DNA of 64,000 nt from Hymenopus coronatus (GCA_030762935.1 CM060900.1:283174284-283238283), one strand, 5' to 3'; shown: positions 1-12,733, counted from the stretch's first letter. Numbers and translations are program-made. The notes: generated by a model not told the origin, from the letters alone.

Positions 1-349
1 GTATCCCATACAACTTAATATCTAGTGGTTTCATGCTAAGATTTCATTCTGACTGTAGATCATGAAGCTCACGTGCATGCACGTGCACTGTGTTTTGTTT
101 AATAATTCAGCTGGTTTGAGTAAATTAGACAACCTATTCACCACAATGACTGAGGGGCTGAAAGAAAGAAACTTTCTTTTATTGACAGCCATACGGAAAG
201 ATAGGCGAGCGAGCGAGCTCTTCTCTCTTTCGGACCTCGCTTCCCGTAAAACTACAGCGAAAAAAGGTGCGCGCATAGTATTGGTATGCGCAAAATCTAG
301 TTACATGTTTATTATGTTGGCTATAATTTTCACCAAATATAGTAACTAA

Positions 350-352
<3 letters not shown>
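1..352. other. No supported gene
   Basis: The short open frames here overlap on both strands and show no recognisable domain. I see no repeat or RNA structure before the dinucleotide run that follows. Confidence 0.5.

Positions 353-402
<50 letters not shown>
353..402. repeat. (AC)n microsatellite
   Basis: About 25 uninterrupted AC units, followed by a short GC-alternating tail (cccgcgcgc). The open frame of poly-valine/cysteine on the opposite strand is an artefact of this run. Confidence 0.97.
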
Positions 403-404
<2 letters not shown>

Positions 405-711
405 GCGCGCACTGGCGGATGCTAAACAAGGTTTGCATAACATATTCTCTGCGCGTAATACAATTATCTTAGAACACAAATTCTAGCGCCTCGACATTAA
501 TGCTTTGCATACGCTCATAGTATTACATATAGGATTTTAGTAGGTAAGAAGTACTATTATTTGGTATTATTTTGTTTTCCCAAAACAGTTTCTTCTGAAA
601 GAGGAGCGTTTCTTCCCAATTCGATAGTTACCTTTTAAGAAGTTGATTTCTGTATTGGTGTGCGAGAGATGTACTATCGTCTGCTAGCAAGTGCGAGAGA
701 TTGACGTACGT

Positions 712-1953
712 CACTCCAGTGTTGCCAAACCAATAAATATTCTTGCGCTGAATGTAACATTACCAACCAAAAACCTTACATACAACACCAGCTATTTAAT
801 AGAGTGAACATAAACTATAGCGGGTGGCACGGAAGTTATTACATTCATTTAAACCAGTGATAGATCTTGGTATTTGGAACATATTTTGTATCTTACGTTT
901 TTGTCTCTGACGATTTCCTACGGAGATATTTTAGTTTTGTCGAAAACAAGAGACAGACAAGCTGGCAACACTGTAGGTTGCATGGGTGTCACTTGCACTA
1001 AGTCAGTACATAAACACGCCTCACTAGGACTTGACGGAATTACTGTCGTTTCTACTGTGCGAGCGTAGACCAATCAGAATGCCAGTTGCATTCGTTATCT
1101 CCCAAAACATACGACGCTCTGCATTGTATTTGCAAGCGACCGACGTGTTTACATCCATAAATCGGTTCAGAAACCTGACCAACTTCAACGCAATATTACA
1201 TAGTTACTTCACGTCTGAAAATCTACTCGGAACATTCCTTTAACTCTTTTAAATTATTAATTATTTCGAAACTGTGTGATTTCCCATAATTCCTACCGAA
1301 ACTAATGTCAGAAATACGTTACTGTACGCATCTTAAAAGTAACAAACTATTATCTTCGTACACTCTTGTGGAATTCCAATTTGGAACAAAAACCATTTCT
1401 TTTTTCGAAATCGGCTGATCAAAGAACAAAATGACATTAGACTTTTTTGTTTATAATGCTTATATGATGCATATATTAGAAGAAATGTAATAAGTTCCCT
1501 TCCACCCGGTATTTTAATAAGAAATAAATAAGTACGCTCTACCTTAAAGTGAATAATAATGTACATAAATTGTAATATATACATATATATCAGTGTACAC
1601 AATTTATCCTTGCACACATGGTAAACTTACCTTCAATTTAGGGCAATAACATGTATAGTTGAAGCTGACGAATTCGGGTAAATTCGCTGAAATATAAACT
1701 GCATGGTTGCATTTTGTATACCTACTGAACATATATTAAAATTTGTGAACATTATTATATTCTAGTTTTTTAACTCTGAGATGGATCATATTTATTTCTC
1801 ATTAACATGGTTTATGTTCCAGATAGAGCAGATTTATATATTATTAACATAGTTTGTGTTCACTTTTTAAATAACTGGTGTTGTATCTGCGGTTTTGGTT
1901 GGCAACATTGCATTCGGCGCATGAATGTTTCTTGGTTTGGCAATACTGGAGTG
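712..1953. repeat. Inverted repeat pair, arms of ~107 bp, 1-kb spacer
   Basis: The left arm (712-820) begins cactccagtgttgccaaacc and is matched in reverse complement by the right arm (1848-1953), which ends ggtttggcaatactggagtg. The match runs through the whole arm (AACACCAG, TTGGTTGG and GTGTTCAC blocks are shared) with scattered differences. The ~1 kb between the arms has no recognisable coding sequence. This could be a non-autonomous DNA transposon with long terminal inverted repeats, or two solo copies of one repeat in opposite orientation. I could not see a target-site duplication. Confidence 0.6.
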
Positions 1954-2076
1954 ATATAGATCATGTAGGTCATTCTTCTACATATTTAAAACAATTCGAC
2001 TGCTTAGGATCGAAAGACCTACAAACTCGTTGTAATAAGCTAACATTGATTTGACATAAACACTCTCATGCTTCAC

Positions 2077-2183
2077 AAACCTTGTTTTCCTTTACGACAA
2101 TTGTTTCACATTCCTTGAAGACATCCTCAGCTGCGGTCGAATCAAGGAAGGTGAAACCATTGTCCTAGAGGAAAACAAGGTTT
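2077..2183. mobile_element. Foldback (hairpin) MITE
   Basis: A 107-bp hairpin. The left arm from 2077 starts aaaccttgttttcc and the right arm ends ggaaaacaaggttt at 2183, with about 42 bp per arm and a loop containing cctcagctgcggtcgaa. The arms are imperfect. It has no coding capacity and is typical of very short foldback elements; the family is not recognised. Confidence 0.6.
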
Positions 2184-2825
2184 ATGGGCATTTCTGGACA
2201 ACGGCTCTAATAAGTTTCCCTTCTAATAGGCGGAGTGCCAACTTCGGAATACTGTATCCGTTGAGTGCCAGCCGCTACCAACGTTATCTTTTAACATCGT
2301 TAGATATGAATGTACGTCGTGGTTTCTGTAGTGTGAAATGAAAGTGAAATGTGCGGATTGTGGCGAAAGAAACAGAAAGAGCTGTTGTGCAGAATTACCA
2401 TTATTTTCAGCCATAAGAGTGTTTATGTCGAATCAATGTTAATTATAATTACCCTGCTTCACAGGTGAAAATTCCAATAAATAATATGTAATTGTCATTT
2501 TAAGCTTTGTGCTCCCAATAAACACTTTGTCACATTGTTTATCACATCACATCTTTAGAGTTACCACTTTTTTTTGGTGGAGAGGGGTTGGACAGAATGC
2601 GCATGGAAGAAATATTTTTGTACACTACTTAGGCAATCAAGTGTTGTAATAATCAGTAAAGTTTTAAAAATAATGAAGATTTACAAAGTACATTTCTTTC
2701 AAATTGCTTTAATTACTACATGAGTACAAGTCTTACATTTACAAATTGCGTCTCTTATACTGCATATTATTAAGTGCAATCAACTGCCTCTTTGGCCATT
2801 GAAACTTACATGCATACTTCTTGTT
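2184..2825. other. No supported gene
   Basis: AT-rich sequence lying between the hairpin element and the hAT remnant. Short open frames only, none with a recognisable motif. Confidence 0.5.
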
Positions 2826-4700
2826 TTATTGTGCAACCTTATCGAGCAAGGGTTTAGATGGTAGGTAGTCAAAAAAATCACATTTCATTGATTCGAAGTT
2901 GACTTTACATTGAATTTCTGCTTTGACCACATCTACATACAGCCTATTACGGTTGTCAGTCCAAACATTTCCCATTATCGAAAACACTCTTTCTATAAAT
3001 GCATTACTCACAGGAATAGAAAGTACATACTGAACAATTAAACAATTGCAAACAAATTTGTTAAGTAATCAACTCCAGTTTTTGCAAATAAGAACCTCCA
3101 CTTTTAAGCGCATGAATTATGTTTTGAAATAAATTCAGGAAAAACTTCTTTAGAAGGCAGTATTCTGAATAGAGGGCATTCATGACCACAAGATCACACA
3201 AGCCAAGTTGAGTTATGGCATTTTCAAGGTCATTCCATTTTATATCTTCTGTGAGGCTGAAGGCTTTGAACTTATGAAATGGGTATTCTCACTAAAATCG
3301 AACCATTTTTGCAAATAAGCAAACCTATTTGTCCAAAAAAAATTGTTCAATTTCGAGTTCAACTGTGGTATTTTGTGAGCAGGAAGGATTCTAAGACACA
3401 AGGAAACTTTATAGCCATAGAAACCATCACGCAGTCTCTGTTTGAGTTCATCTAATAAACTCTCCATTATTTCGAACACTTGTGTTGAACTGTATTTACT
3501 TGCGTCTAGTTGCAAAATTCTTTTATGAAATATTCCTAATACATTGTGGTAGAAATATAAATATGCTTCTTCAGGATTAGCAACATAATTTGTAGATTCA
3601 CTGTCCGAGCCACTTAAAACAAATTTCCAAATAATTGGATCACAGTTATCATCTCCTATACTCAAAAAGTATGCTTTTATGGCTGGCCATTTTCCCGTCA
3701 GTGGCAACACAGCAGGATACAAATAAAGCCACCTAGTAGGCACATGACGTAAAATGTTTTGTCATTCCAAATCAAGAAATTATAAAACTCCTTAAGAAGC
3801 TCGACATTCTTCGCAGAAATTGAAAATTCGTTGAAAACTTTGATCAACAATTTCGGCAAGTGCTCCCAGCATGCTTTGCTGTATTGTGGATAATGTGGCA
3901 GTTACAGCTAGCAGGAATTAAATTGGGAATGTCTTTTTTTAACAAATTTATTTTTCCCGTAATTTACCGCTGCATTATCTGCTGTATGTGCGGTGGCTTT
4001 TTACATGTAAGCCATTTTATTTAAAATCTCTTTAATACGCTCAGCGATAGCTTCAGAAGTTTCATTACTGTCTTCATAAAAGTCCAGAACCTTTTAATGA
4101 ATACCTTCTTATGTGCAATACTGAATGCAAAGTGGAAATAATTTCCCATTTTTTTTTCTGTTTGAAGCATTATTGGAAATAGAGAATAATGGGCCTCCAA
4201 GCTTTCATGAAGTATTTCAAGAGGGTGAGGTGTTAGCACATTACACACAAGAGACTCACATTTAGTGCGTCCTCAGGACAATTTGGTGGCAATATTCGAA
4301 TCAGGAAAACACTTTCGATTTAACTGCATTCCACAGTCCATAAAAAGATAACAATGATGGTGCTGAGTATGATGCAAGACACTGGCGACTTCATCAGCAA
4401 CAATGTTAGCTTCTTCGGCGGTATTTTTCTTCACAAAAACGAGTTCAATATTTTGCTTTTAGAAGCATTTTGGTTCATTAACTGATGTTTGGCACTGTTT
4501 TCATGAGCATCTACGGCGTTTAGTCCATCACATTTTACCACAAAATGATTTAAACACAATTTTCACTTAGCATACCCACGACTAACGCCCATTATTAACC
4601 ACTTATGTGATTTCTCCCATTCTTGATTATACGAACACAGTCTTTTATTTTTTGGGTTCATCTGTTCCCCACTTTCTCTTTAATTTCGAAAACATTTTGT
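2826..4700 (-). pseudogene. hAT-family transposase remnant (BED finger type)
   Basis: Read on the minus strand, the 5' part near 4,640-4,500 gives a BED-like zinc finger (EWEKSHKWL, then spaced CKLC-like residues and a closing H-x4-H in HENSAKH). The middle is broken by stops and frameshifts. An open stretch at 3,240-3,743 matches the variable core of hAT transposases. The 3' end (3,040-2,826) has the hAT C-terminal dimerisation signature IPVSNAFIERVFSIM. The family normally cuts and pastes DNA as a dimer of a protein of 600-700 residues. This copy cannot make a whole protein. It lies back to back with a second, different hAT remnant on the plus strand. Confidence 0.8.
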
Positions 4701-4789
4701 CCGAAAGCGGGGCTCGGGTAGAGTGAACAAAAACTGCAAAAAGATATTTGTAAACAACACGCGCAACAAGCCTATCAGACTGTACTTCG

Positions 4790-6838
4790 AAATTGATTAA
4801 GAAACATTTTTTGAACCTCAATATTCATGTGCAAGAACGAAATTCAAAGCAATTGTGACGAATGTGATCAGCCGTTATGCGATTTCAGAGCTATAGAAAG
4901 ACTTGGATCAGGTGAATTACATCACAGTGTACACAGATACATACAATCATAAATTTACAAAGCTGTTTCCATTATTGGTAGTCTATTTTATTCCTGTTAA
5001 TGGAGTGCAAGTAAAAGTGTTGGACTTTCAAGATCAGTGTGGTGAAACAGCTGAGATGCCTGAGATTGTGTCCTCATAGATTTTAAAGACTTTAAGCGAC
5101 TACAAAATTCAAACTAAAGTTGCAGGTTTATGTGCTGACAGTACAAACAGCAATTTTGGAGGGGCAGCAAAAACAGTTAACACAATGTTTACACTATTCT
5201 TCAGAATTCCTTAAACAAACCAACTGTAGGTGTAGGTTGCTTTGTACACCTATTGAATAACTGTATACAAACTGCAATTGATTGTTTACCAGTTTGCATA
5301 GAAAGTGTTGTGCGGAAAAAAAAAAAATGCACGCACGTGCGCGAGGGCGCGCACACACATACACACACACACCCAAACCCCACACCGACAGTATTGAAAC
5401 ATCTTTGCGTGAGTTTTGTGACTTTGTGGAAACAGAGTGTTCAAAACTGCTTTCATACAATAAAACTAAAGGACTTTCTTTGTTGCCAGCTGTAGAACGT
5501 ATACCTGCTTAAACTTTATCCAGCTTTAAAATCTTACTTTGAATCACAGGACAAGTGTCCCACAATCATTAGATTGGTTTTTGATGACCCTCTCTCTAAA
5601 ATATGGCTCTATTTTGTGCATAGTCAGGCAGCTGTATTTAATAATTTTGTTCATTTACTTGAAGGTCAATATATTTCTATGGTAAAAGGTTCAGCACTAA
5701 TTAAGGAACCCAAACATAAGTTGAATGAGAGAAAGAAGTATGTCTTATTTCCTCTTCCAGTTCAGTCAAAACTAAAAAATCTTGAGGAGAGGGAATTAGT
5801 AGGACCATGTGTTCCCAATTTTAAGAAAATTGTGTGTTCATTTTATTCAACTTGCATTGAATGTATTAAGCAGTGGTCTTCTCCCATAACTGAATTTTGT
5901 GATTTGCATTGGACCAAATTTAATTCAGTAATTGAGTTGAATCAAGTTCAGAATAGCTTAAAAACCATCAGCAAACTGATGGGAAAGCAAATAGATGATT
6001 CCTATATCTTTGATGAGATTGCAAATGTAAAAGCATATGATACAACTGAAAGGTTGATAGAATGGAACACTGCTCATTTGAGGGTTGATTTAAGATGGGT
6101 TGAAGTATTCAAACATTTTCAGGAAAAAATCATCCCCTTTTCTCAAGCATGTGATATTGTTGAATTTAGTATGTGTCTTCCAGCCACAAATGTATGCACT
6201 GAGAGGGTGTTTTTGATAATGAATAACTTGTGGATTGCTGAAAAATCTCAGAAAAAAACTGAAACTCTGGAACATTTAATAATAACCAAATACAATTTTA
6301 ACTGCATATGCAGTGAATTCCACACTATTGTTTTGCAAAACAGCAAGTTATTGTATGCTGTGCATTAAAACTCAAAGTATTTAAAGTTTAAACTGATCAA
6401 TGACTTAAAATATAGTGGAAAATTTTAGCATACAGTATTTGAAAAAACAAATTAAATGGTGTTTCAGTATTTTGTTTTCTGTACCATTTGCTTTGGAATA
6501 AAACAATGTAAGAGATATTTTTGTCTGTGTGTGTTATTACTGCGAGAATTGTACACTTAAGAATAAAGTCAAATATAATGGAAAGACTTATTTATTTATT
6601 TTAAGTTGCATAATTGTTTGCTTATAAATCTTTGAGCATGACTTAAGTTCTTTCAATATTTAGTGTTAGATTTTTTGAAATGCATGGACACAATAAAGCT
6701 AATGCAAATTGTATCCTGATAAATAGTTAATATACATATTTCTAATACTTCCCCAATCAATTTTAAGACAGTTATGGTTACGGTTTGTATCATTAACATA
6801 GTGTCCTACTTTTTGCTTATCAGGATCTGGACACCCTA
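4790..6838 (+). pseudogene. hAT-family transposase remnant, copy 1
   Basis: A plus-strand element whose 3' half stays open from about 5,510 to 6,368. This part carries the family stretch LYPALKSYFESQ, then DDPLSKIWLYFVHSQAA, and the C-terminal dimerisation signature LPATNVCTERVF near 6,177. Upstream, 4,790-5,500 contains transposase core sequence broken by stops, frameshifts and a CA/GC-rich low-complexity patch (5,318-5,375). The BED-finger end is missing compared with copy 2 at 13.7-16.1 kb. Homology with copy 2 runs past the stop into the 3' flank to about 6,838, where the reverse-complement terminus reads agggtgtccagatcctgata, plausible for an hAT end. The coding portion is nearly identical to copy 2, so the family was active fairly recently. 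Confidence 0.85.
5574..6368 (+). CDS. Open C-terminal half of the hAT transposase (fragment)
   Basis: 264 codons without a stop, ending TAA after NSKLLYAVH. The reading frame is really open some 20 codons further upstream, so the apparent start is not a true initiation site. Residues ~200-220 hold the dimerisation signature (LPATNVCTERVFLIMNN; the usual S in ERVFS is L here). The N-terminal DNA-binding finger and most of the catalytic core are absent, so transposase activity is not expected. Not a host gene as far as I can see. Confidence 0.75.
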   Translation: MVFDDPLSKIWLYFVHSQAAVFNNFVHLLEGQYISMVKGSALIKEPKHKLNERKKYVLFPLPVQSKLKNLEERELVGPCVPNFKKIVCSFYSTCIECIKQWSSPITEFCDLHWTKFNSVIELNQVQNSLKTISKLMGKQIDDSYIFDEIANVKAYDTTERLIEWNTAHLRVDLRWVEVFKHFQEKIIPFSQACDIVEFSMCLPATNVCTERVFLIMNNLWIAEKSQKKTETLEHLIITKYNFNCICSEFHTIVLQNSKLLYAVH

Positions 6839-8105
6839 TCTTATTGAGGTTAGGTTTTAGGCTAGGTTGTATGAAAACATTGCAGATGAATGTAATAGAA
6901 ACTTAAAGTAAATTTATTAATAAATATTAAATATAATAACCGAACTAACATTCTAAATGAGCAAAATGGTATCCATTATTGAAACTCTTGGTGTTAACTG
7001 TGGGATATCCTTTTTAAAATTGTGATAAAAGCTGTGATAAAAGGTTTGACATAGAGTAAGATACTCTAAAGCTTTAATGTGATGACATGTGATCAAAGGT
7101 TTTATCACATTCTGTGACACAGAAATGTGATAGTGTAATATAGACCTAATTGTGTTTAAAGATAAAAAAAAATGATTTCCTATTGTTGTGTACCATCTTT
7201 CTTTAATTAAGATACTCCAGTGTAATTAAGCAATTATTTACTGAAATGCTGCATGCAGATACATCTCTCTGGCTCTTGATTTTTGCATTTAGATATGTTC
7301 CTCCTACCCTAAAACCAAAGGCTGTGCCTACTTTATTGTTGGATTATTAGAAATTTTGCTGGCTGTAAGAAGCATAACTCAAGTCACAATTATAATTTTT
7401 GCTTTAGTAATCTCTTTTATTTGATGAAGTATAACTATTTGAGAGTGTACTCTTTTGAAGACTAACATGCCATTTGCCTATTCTGGCATTACTGTGTTAA
7501 AACTGTAACTCACAAGATCTAAAAAGCATAGCAAACGCACACTAAATTCAAGGAAATGATCAACAGTGAGGTAACATTGTTATTTAGTTATGCAGATAAA
7601 TTTTAACAACTTGACATAAATAGAGAAATTTAAACACAGCAGTAAGCAGTGCAAACCCTAAGCTATGGTTTTTATTCTGAAACTTCCCCTAAAGTTTGTT
7701 TCCTGTTTTGTGTATCTTGGGCAAGATGACACATTTTAAGACCTTCAGAAACTGTTTGGTATCTTGTTGGTATTATGCATACCCTTGTGACACACGTCAA
7801 GCACATATTTCTTCCTCACTGCATTGATGTGCTGATAAATTATAAATTGCTGATAAAAGCTGTTCTTCTCTTGAATTTACTTTGTCACCATTGACTGATT
7901 TTGCTTTTTGTAGGAAGGACTGAAGTTTATGTCCATCACATGAGCACTTAAAGTACATGGTGTATGGCTCACATTTGCCATACTGGATTCATACCTTCTT
8001 TAGCCAATTTACTTCCTCTCCTGTTAGTCATGATTTCCTTATGTAGTTTCGCAAAATCCAAGAATTTTTATTCATCTTTATCTATCACCATGTGCTTTTG
8101 TAATG
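6839..8105. other. No supported gene
   Basis: AT-rich sequence. Around 7,020-7,140 there are several copies of a GTGATAAAAG / TTTTATCAC motif in both orientations, which could be a small degenerate foldback. Nothing else is recognised. Confidence 0.45.
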
Positions 8106-8423
8106 TTATGTGCACAGCTGTAGACCATTCAGATGGAGTGAAAATGTTGATATTCTTACTTTTTTTGATGTGTAAAGAACAGAGTCCAGTTCTTTTTGAG
8201 AATGACCAGACTCAAAGAAGCACTCATTAATCATGGAAATGTTTAAGGTACTAACAGCATGAAGACCCATGGTGCTTACTATTCCCATTCTGACTTCCAC
8301 ATGTGTTAGAAAACAATGTAACTTCCTTTCCATTTGCATGCTTCTGAAGGAAGATCTAAACACACGAGAGGCTTCTACTGAACCATTATTCCCATTTGAC
8401 TCACCCCACATAAAGCAAATCAA
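8106..8423 (-). other. Unrecognised open frame, probably repeat-derived
   Basis: 105 open codons on the minus strand with no motif I can name securely. The frames around it are broken but contain protein-like stretches (for example SFLQKAKSVNGDKVNSREEQ on the same strand near 7,850), so this may be decayed retroelement sequence. A resemblance to the aspartic-protease region of BEL/Pao elements was considered but is too weak to call. Confidence 0.25.
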
Positions 8424-8590
8424 CTTTGTTGGAACCTACATCTTGAACAGTAGATAAGGTTGTACAACTGTGTGTATTCATACATTTCATAACCACCTTC
8501 ATAAATAATTCCATGTACACTTGAATTTTTTCGTCCTCCATAATTAGAAATTACTTACTTAAAGTAAGAGTTGAAGCTTTCCTGACAACG

Positions 8591-8890
8591 TATTAACTCT
8601 AAGTGTTCTCAGGCTTTTAGCCAGGTAAGTTCATGAATGACTCCAACATTTCAAAGATGTATATCATCTTCGTCTTCAGGGTAAACTGATAACTTAATAA
8701 GTTCAGATTCACGTATTTATATCATGCAAACCAATCAGATGCTAGCTTCACTCGGGCACTATAAACACGAGAATCTGGACCTTCAAGTAATAAGTTTACC
8801 CTGAAGATGAAGATGATGTACACCTTTAAAACTTTGGAGTCAATCCATTTACTTACCTGGCTGGAAGCCCCAGAAAACTTAGAGTTAAGT
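8591..8890. mobile_element. Foldback MITE with ~97-bp terminal inverted repeats
   Basis: The left arm 8591-8687 (starts tattaactctaag, ends cttcagggtaaact) pairs with the right arm 8793-8890 (starts agtttaccctgaag, ends cttagagttaagta), with a 105-bp spacer. The arms differ at several positions. Motifs ggctTttagccaggtaa and tcttcagggt are shared with the hairpin at 12,563-12,733, so both belong to one family. The flank tttcctgacaacgt resembles the cgccaggaaagct flank of the second copy in reverse complement. No coding capacity. Confidence 0.75.
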
Positions 8891-11339
8891 ACATATTTGC
8901 TCTTATTCCTTTGTGATGTACTTGCTCTTGCCTTTAAACTTTGCTTATTCTAGTCCCTCACCAGAGTGTTAATATAATGTATTTGTAATTCAGTAGATCC
9001 AACTTTTAAAAGGTTTGGTGAATGTAGCCTTTATCATGTACCTTGAAATTAATCCTGAACTTTTTCTTTCACACTTCTTCCAGGAATTTCAAATATTTGG
9101 TGTAGAAATATACAATTTTCTTAGTTGCCTATTTATTCCTCCTTTATTTCTCTTCACTTTCTAATGTTTTCTTTCATTTTCTTACAATGGTAATAGCCAC
9201 TGTGCATTCAGCAGCTTCCTCTAAATTTGTCCCTGTCTTTTCAGAAAAGCTTATGCCCCCTTGTTCTGCATCTCTTTATGGAATTTCAGATGACCTTCTT
9301 ATGTCACAACCTGCAAAATTTCCTTTACTACTATCTGTGAAATATGAAATTAAAGATATAACTGCCATCACCTCACTAGTTTCATTCCTGTTACCATCAC
9401 ATTTTGTTAACTTTACTTAAACTATTAACTGAGTCATCTAACTCATATCAGGATTCTCATTGCCATTAAGCCAAAGAATTTCCTTAGCAGCTCTTCAACA
9501 TTTTATTCTTCAGATTCTTTTCAGTTCTTCTGGATGTTGTTATGTGTTCCCTTAAACTTGGTAACCCACACAGATAATACCAGAATGTGTTATAATATTA
9601 GGGTATTGTAATAACACTACTCGCAACATTCACCAATGTTTCTTTCATTCTTCAGAGTCATAAGTATCCTTGAAACCATTTTTCTTCCTATTGATTCCAT
9701 CTCAATGTTTGACATGTACAACAGTCAAAAACTGAAGCAATACAGCTTCCATCACTAGGAATAATCATATAATAGTATTGTTCTAGAATAATTGGCAACA
9801 ACTGATAAACCATTGTTAACAATGCTTCTGTGGGGTGAAGATTTTTTCTTGAAAAAATGAACCATCTTTCTAGCTTATTTGCATGCTGTAATTAGAATCA
9901 AGGAGATGGAACAGCTTTTCTGTCTCTTTGATATCTGTTGTGGTTAGGATCAGACAAATGGAATGACCTTTATATCTGTATGATCCTTAACATAATTTAT
10001 TAAATGCAGATATGTTCATTTCTAACTTCTAAAATATAGAAGCTAGAGATAGTTTGTCTGATTCCAAGATCGGTATGAACTTTGGGATATATATTCCATA
10101 TTTAAGGTGAACAAGAATATGATTACTTCATTGACTGGACTGAACAATTCAATGCCATAGACAGGATAGATAAATGAAACATGGATCTTCAGGCATCCAT
10201 CTGGTTGCTCTAACATACCATGGCAACATGGCAACAGGACTCAAAACCTACTGGTACAACATTAAGTCATACATACCAACTCTCATTTTTTCAGGTAAAC
10301 TACAATGAGCTCTCAAATCATATTTGAGATAATACTCCAATGGAAATTTATGATGTTCTAAGCACCGAGCTTTATAGGTGACCTTTGTTAGGTCAGTTAA
10401 AAGCATCATAGTCCATTACTGTATAGGGTACTGTAGCTTCTAACTAATATTTAGAATTTACAGGGATTGTATTCGACTTTTAAATGTAAACTACTTCATG
10501 AAAAAAGTGCTTTTTCAATAAAGTTTATATAATAGCATACCTGCTACAGAATGGTGGTTTATAATATTTTTACTTACCAGAACTATTATTAGACTGCTTC
10601 AGAGAACTAATATTTTAGATACACATTTAACATGCCACCCCCCTTTTCTGTTTTTTGTAAGAGCTTATTATGTTTGAAATTATTTTTTATTTAATGTAAG
10701 TTATTGTAACATGTCTCATTATGTATTTTTCTTTTTCTAATGATGAAGCAGTAATAAAACAGACGGAAAGTAATGTAGATAAGGCAAATAACCACAATTG
10801 AGATGCCCATCCATGCTTCAAGTATTTTCTCAGAAAAATTAAATTAAATTGAGCCTTGTATGGATGCTCCCAGAACTGTGCTGCTGCAGAGTATATTCCT
10901 GAACTAATAAGCTTTGAAATGGATTCCCTGTGATATCACCAGGTAAATCAGTGCATGCTTCCTTATTCCATATATGTTTTTATCTGGTATACATTGAATT
11001 TCAACTTTTAATTTTTAAGAAACCATGTGTAACAAATACCAAGTCAGTTTGACAATTCAGCTTCTGGATCAGCAGGGCCTTCAGCTTCTCCAGTTTATTT
11101 TGAAAGACCTCTGCAGCTGGAGCCTCTACAAAAGGTTCAGAAGTTTAAGTTATATTTGAAGTTCCTATTTTTCCAAGAAAACTATATAAAATTTTGGATG
11201 TGCTCGAGTGCCTCTCTTTAATCTTATAGAGTATGACTGGACCATCAACACACCCAGAGTGTTGAAGAAGCCTAAAAGCAAGGCTTTAAGTGATACAGTG
11301 TCCCAGTGTAGGAGTTTGCTAAACAAATGTAAGTCCATT
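8891..11339. other. No supported gene
   Basis: AT-rich sequence of ordinary complexity. Short open frames at 9,187-9,420 and 10,043-10,234 have no recognisable motif and no matching splice structure. I see no tandem repeat. Confidence 0.45.
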
Positions 11340-12480
11340 ATATGAGGGTCAGTCTTAAATTTTTAAGAATGGATACATTAAAATATTAACAATTTGGTTC
11401 TGGTCACTGGATGTTTTAAGATATTCTCCATTGCATTCTATACACCATCTCATCCTTTCAAACAAATTTTTAAATGCTGAACAACATTTTTCTTGGGGAG
11501 AGTGCAAATACATTTTTCGTAAGCAGCTACTGCAGCTTCAGAAGACCCAAATCATTGACCTTCAATTTTTTCTCTTATTTTGGGGAATAGAGAAAAGTTG
11601 CATGGGATGATATGTAGACTGAAGGGAGAATGGGACAAATATCTGACTCCTGCAAAAATTGTGTTGTTCCTTGTGCAGTGTGAGCAGAGGCATAGTCATA
11701 GTGCAACAAAATTCCACATAGACCAATCTTAGGATGCTTCTTCTCCATTCACTGAACACTTGTGGCCGACATTTTATGATGTATAATTTGGTAGTAACAG
11801 TTTTATGTCCCTCATGAGGAATCATCACAATGTGGCCACTTGTTGAGAAGGAATAGATCATCTGCTTACCAACACTTCCCATACGTTTCACTTTTGTAGG
11901 GGGATCTTCACCTGGGAAGACCCAGACCAATGGCTTATTTAGTTTTTTGGATCATGCTGGTAAATCTGGCTTCTGTCACCTGTTAAATGTATTTTTGGAT
12001 CTTACTCCACTGAATTTTTCAATAATTTCCTGGCACAATTACATATTTGCTTGTTTCTGCTCATTTGTGAAGTGGTAGGAGACCTAATGACTGCAGAGCT
12101 TCTTAACAATTCTTTTTTTATTTAGGACTGTTTCCACTGCTGCTGATCCAATATTTAGAGCTTCTTGAATTTGACCATATGTAGAATGATGATCTACCTG
12201 CAGCATGCACTCTGCTTTAGCCACATTTTTGTCCATTGTTGCTGTAGCCAGTCATTGTGCTGTCAAGGGAATCCCTTCTTTACCTCTTCTAACTCTGCAT
12301 ACCATTGATTAAAGGTGGACTACAACTGGCAAAGAACCCCAAATGCACAATGCAGTCTTTCAAGCCATTCTCTGTCCCCTAAACTGACCTTAGTCATAGA
12401 AAATCATAGCACAGAAATGCTGTCACTTGAGATCCATCCTAGCATATAGCATAGCATTACCTGCTATACATACACACGTG
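11340..12480 (-). pseudogene. mariner transposase remnant
   Basis: On the minus strand from about 12,330 to 11,560 the reading gives, in order: the helix-turn-helix part (TYGQIQEALNIGSAAVETVL), FTNEQKQA, EKFSGVRSKNTF, then VWVFPGEDPPTKVKR and SVGKQM, and in another frame LLHYDYASAHTA. In functional mariners these correspond to a TGDE catalytic motif and HDNAxxHT. Here TGDE has become TGDR and HDNA has become HYDY, so two catalytic positions are lost, besides several stops and frameshifts. The low-coordinate end reads TA then tgagggtcagtcttaaattt, a good match for a mariner terminal inverted repeat. The other terminus was not identified, so the upper limit is approximate. Confidence 0.85.
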
Positions 12481-12562
12481 GTGGTGGCAATGCACATTGT
12501 TGCAGCATGCCCAGACTTACACAGATTGCTAACTGAACTTCAATCTGAAGTTAGGAAAAGCT

Positions 12563-12733
12563 AATTCAAAATTTTCTCGGGCTTCTAGCCAGGTAATAAC
12601 TTGGCTTGACACCAACGTTTCGAAGAAGTGCATCTGATCAGTTCACCCTGAAGACGAGGAAGATGCACTTCTTCGAAACGTTGGTGTCAAGCCAAGTTAT
12701 TACCTGGCTAGAAGCCCGAGAAAATTTTGAATT
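12563..12733. mobile_element. Perfect 73-bp hairpin element
   Basis: The arm 12563-12635 (aattcaaaattttctcgggc at its start) is an exact reverse complement of 12661-12733. The 25-bp loop is 12636-12660 (it includes gttcaccctgaagacg). Arms hold ctagccaggtaataac and accaacgtttcgaag. It shares the gccaggtaa and ccctgaagaNga motifs with the element at 8,591-8,890. The absence of any mismatch contrasts with the diverged arms of that relative. Confidence 0.9.

Noticed and set aside
8106..8423. BEL/Pao aspartic protease
   Set aside because: A general resemblance only; the D-S/T-G active site triplet is not seen, so I left the frame unassigned.
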